Part shown: piece by piece, positions 62,042 to 64,000 of the stretch
Layout of the letters: each line of letters starts with the position of its first letter
Numbering within the stretch: position 1 is the stretch's first letter
NCBI RefSeq assembly: GCF_002994745.2
Contig: NC_037090.1
Span: forward strand, 186,001-250,000
Source: Rosa chinensis
Taxonomy: Eukaryota; Streptophyta; Magnoliopsida; Rosales; Rosaceae
DNA length: 64,000 bases
Direction: 5' to 3'
Translations under genes and position numbers: made by a program
The notes under the pieces: model-generated
What the model saw: only the letters and a program-made list of their open reading frames with translations
What the model was told of the DNA's origin: nothing
Databases searched by the model: none

Positions 62042-63370
62042 GGTTGGCATGAAGCTTCATTTTATTTGCTGCAAGGAATAGCTGTAGAACTTATGAGCTT
62101 CATATCTCTTTCCCACCTTTTTTCTTGTTAATCCTACTTCCAAAAAAGGAGTTTTTTGGTATGCTTAAACTTCAGTATGCTGGCATTTCCAGTTTATGGA
62201 AAGTGTGTAAACAACTTCATTGATGTTTTGTTTAAATAAAGTCATTTAGTTTATTGCTTGTCAAATCTCAGACTAGTGTTTCATGCATTATGGTGTAGGT
62301 ATTGTATCCTAGAATCAGATTGGATTAGAATCTAGACTACAATATGTTTGTATATGTTAGGTATGTAGAATGAAAATTCATCCATAATGTGTCGTATTAC
62401 AAGTATTCGATAACTGGATTTCCGAAAGGAGGGTATGCACTGGAGTCTTATGCAGCAGAAGTCAAGCCTGCTGGGTGCACCGAAGTCATGTACAAGTCTG
62501 ATTATTGTGAACGACAGCTTTATCTTGTCCTACCCATTCGTTACTCTCTTTGTCTTGGCCTAGGAGTAAACTTGACTTTAAGGGAAGACTTTGAATAACG
62601 CGTGTCACGAAAACAGGAGGAGACCCCAAGTCAGGTCTTTTGTTAAGAATACCCTTCCTCTTCAATGAAACTACAACTATATTTATACTTCTGTTTCCTT
62701 ATTCACTACCTGCCGGGAAGTTTACTGCAAATGGGTCTCGGTTCGGTAGATGACCCCAAGTCAATCATAGGAAATGTTGTTGTTTTAGCAATTAGCATAA
62801 TGACAACCGTAAAAATGCAACTTTTTCGGTTAAATATCAATAACTAAGATTGTGCACTGAATCAAGTCCCCTGCCGATATATAGAAGAATTTTTGCGAAA
62901 AATTACCACATTTAGAGAAGGGCTTGGTGATGCCTTTTTTTTGTTTTTTTTGTTTTTCGAAATATTTCCTCATACTGTCATACATAATACAATGGTGCAG
63001 GCCGCGCAATAAGAAAACTAATCATCTAGTTTAGTTAATTGGAGTGGATGGATTGAATTAATCATGAGAAGAAAGAAAATAAGAAAACACAATTCTGATT
63101 GGGTAATGAAACGTTTCATTCATCTCTCATTGGTCGAACCAACTCGAATTGCAAAGCTGAGCCATCGGCGCTCACTACCCCACCCCACCCCCACTTGAGG
63201 GAGACCATGACTTGAACATTTATATTATTATTATTAGGTATTCAAGTCATCTAAGGGCATTGCCGAAATTAAAAAGCAGAGTGTGGGCAATCTCTTGCTT
63301 GTTCTAATATAAGTTGGCCAAAGACACAAAGCGAGAGCAGTAGTATCTCAGTTTGTTGCAACTTGCGCAA
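62042..63370. other. mtACP 3' UTR and calreticulin-3 promoter region
   Basis: 3' UTR to about 62240. GACCCCAAGTCA occurs twice (about 62621 and 62752), a small dispersed duplication. A C-rich block (about 63178-63193) and TATTATTATTATTA (about 63222-63236) precede the calreticulin start. No gene is seen. Confidence 0.55.
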
Positions 63371-63914
63371 ATGGCAAAGCAGCTTAAGCTTCAATTGTTG
63401 CAACTTGTGCTATTAACACTGTCCTCACTTTTCTTCAACTTCCATTGTTCACGCTCAGAAATCATTTTTGAAGAGCGTTTCGAAGGTATCATCCTTCTTT
63501 CGAGCTCCTTGACTCGCTCAAGTTTTTTACTTTCAGTAACAAAATATGCTCACCCAGTATCTCTTAACTGTCTCTGATCTCAACTCAACCCACACCTTAC
63601 ATGTTCTGAGAAACTTTTTATTTTTTACTACTGTGTGAATTAACAGAATCCAAGTCAAGATGAGCATTGACTTTGGCTCTTTCTTGGATATATAGACTAG
63701 TTGATGGAAAAACCAAGTGGAATCTTCTTTGGCGTTTTAGTTTGGTGGTTTTGGTGATGTACTGACTACTGATGTGTGTGTGTGTTTGTTTGTTTGGGTT
63801 AATTAGATGGGTGGAAAAGCCGTTGGGTTCAGTCCGACTGGAAAAGAAGTGAAGGTAAAGCAGGTTACTTTAAACACGCTGCTGGAAAGTGGCACGGAGA
63901 CCCAGATGATAAAG
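63371..63914 (+). CDS. CRT3: Calreticulin-3-like ER chaperone, first two exons
   Basis: Exons 63371-63485 and 63807-63914 are seen; the gene runs off the right edge. The first 30 or so residues form a signal peptide ([18 protein letters not shown], cut near HCSRSE). The mature start [20 protein letters not shown] and [20 protein letters not shown] is the calreticulin N-domain opening. KRSEGKAG (rather than the DENMAG-type sequence of CRT1/2) points to CRT3, the lectin chaperone needed for folding of receptor kinases such as EFR in Arabidopsis. Splicing phase is consistent (GAA G|AT GGG). The paralogue call is good but based on about 74 residues. Confidence 0.85.
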
Positions 63915-64000
63915 GTATGCTTCATATTCCCTTCCTAATTATATGCCATACTAAAGAATTACTTGTCTTTTTCATAAGTTGATGAATTTATTCACTCTTG

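Overview
The window is nuclear DNA of a eudicot plant. Evidence: intron-rich genes with GT-AG splicing, AT-rich introns, chloroplast- and mitochondrion-targeted proteins, and plant-only families (BABY BOOM, Dicer-like 2, FAR1-related factors, YCF20-like). The protein sequences look like those of a rosid, possibly Rosaceae, but I cannot fix the species. I assembled 13 protein genes by joining exons whose phases agree; 11 are complete and 2 are cut by the window edges.

Layout. 0.3-3.9 kb (+): 3' part of an ARIADNE RBR ubiquitin ligase. 4.8-10.7 kb (-): gamma-tubulin complex component 2 (21 exons, two of its introns GC-AG). 11.6-14.3 kb (-): TMEM62/At3g03305-like metallophosphoesterase. 15.6-16.9 kb (+): plastid YCF20-like protein. 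17.5-22.3 kb (-): tandem pair of short FAR1-related (FRF-type) factors. 22.3-26.1 kb: long gene-free region upstream of BABY BOOM. 26.1-29.8 kb (+): BABY BOOM (8 coding exons, including a 9-nt microexon). 29.9-32.6 kb: repeat-rich gap with a hAT-type element, a tRNA-derived SINE, long A and G homopolymers and a diverged tandem repeat. 32.7-37.5 kb (-): LCAT3-type phospholipase A1. 38.3-39.4 kb (-): ribosomal protein eL38. 39.7-41.6 kb: gap with an unusual palindromic repeat array. 41.6-45.3 kb (+): plastid peptide chain release factor 2. 45.3-46.2 kb: higher-order tandem repeat. 47.2-55.4 kb (+): Dicer-like 2 (21 exons). 56.2-60.0 kb (-): SDR7-like dehydrogenase, divergent from 60.3-62.0 kb (+) mitochondrial acyl carrier protein. 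63.4 kb to the end (+): start of a calreticulin-3 gene.

The genes do not form a pathway. Their order does carry information: from memory of the Arabidopsis map, DCL2, the metallophosphoesterase, LCAT3 and the SDR are near neighbours on chromosome 3 (At3g03300-At3g03330), GCP2 and BBM are near neighbours on chromosome 5, and YCF20-like and mtACP2 lie close on chromosome 1. The window therefore looks like an ancestral block that was split in Arabidopsis. I found no clearly new multi-gene system. The most unusual signals are the start codons split by an intron in both FAR1-related paralogues, the CAATAGACGTCTATTG palindrome array, a stop-free in-frame intron in DCL2, and the 486-bp higher-order repeat behind the release-factor gene.
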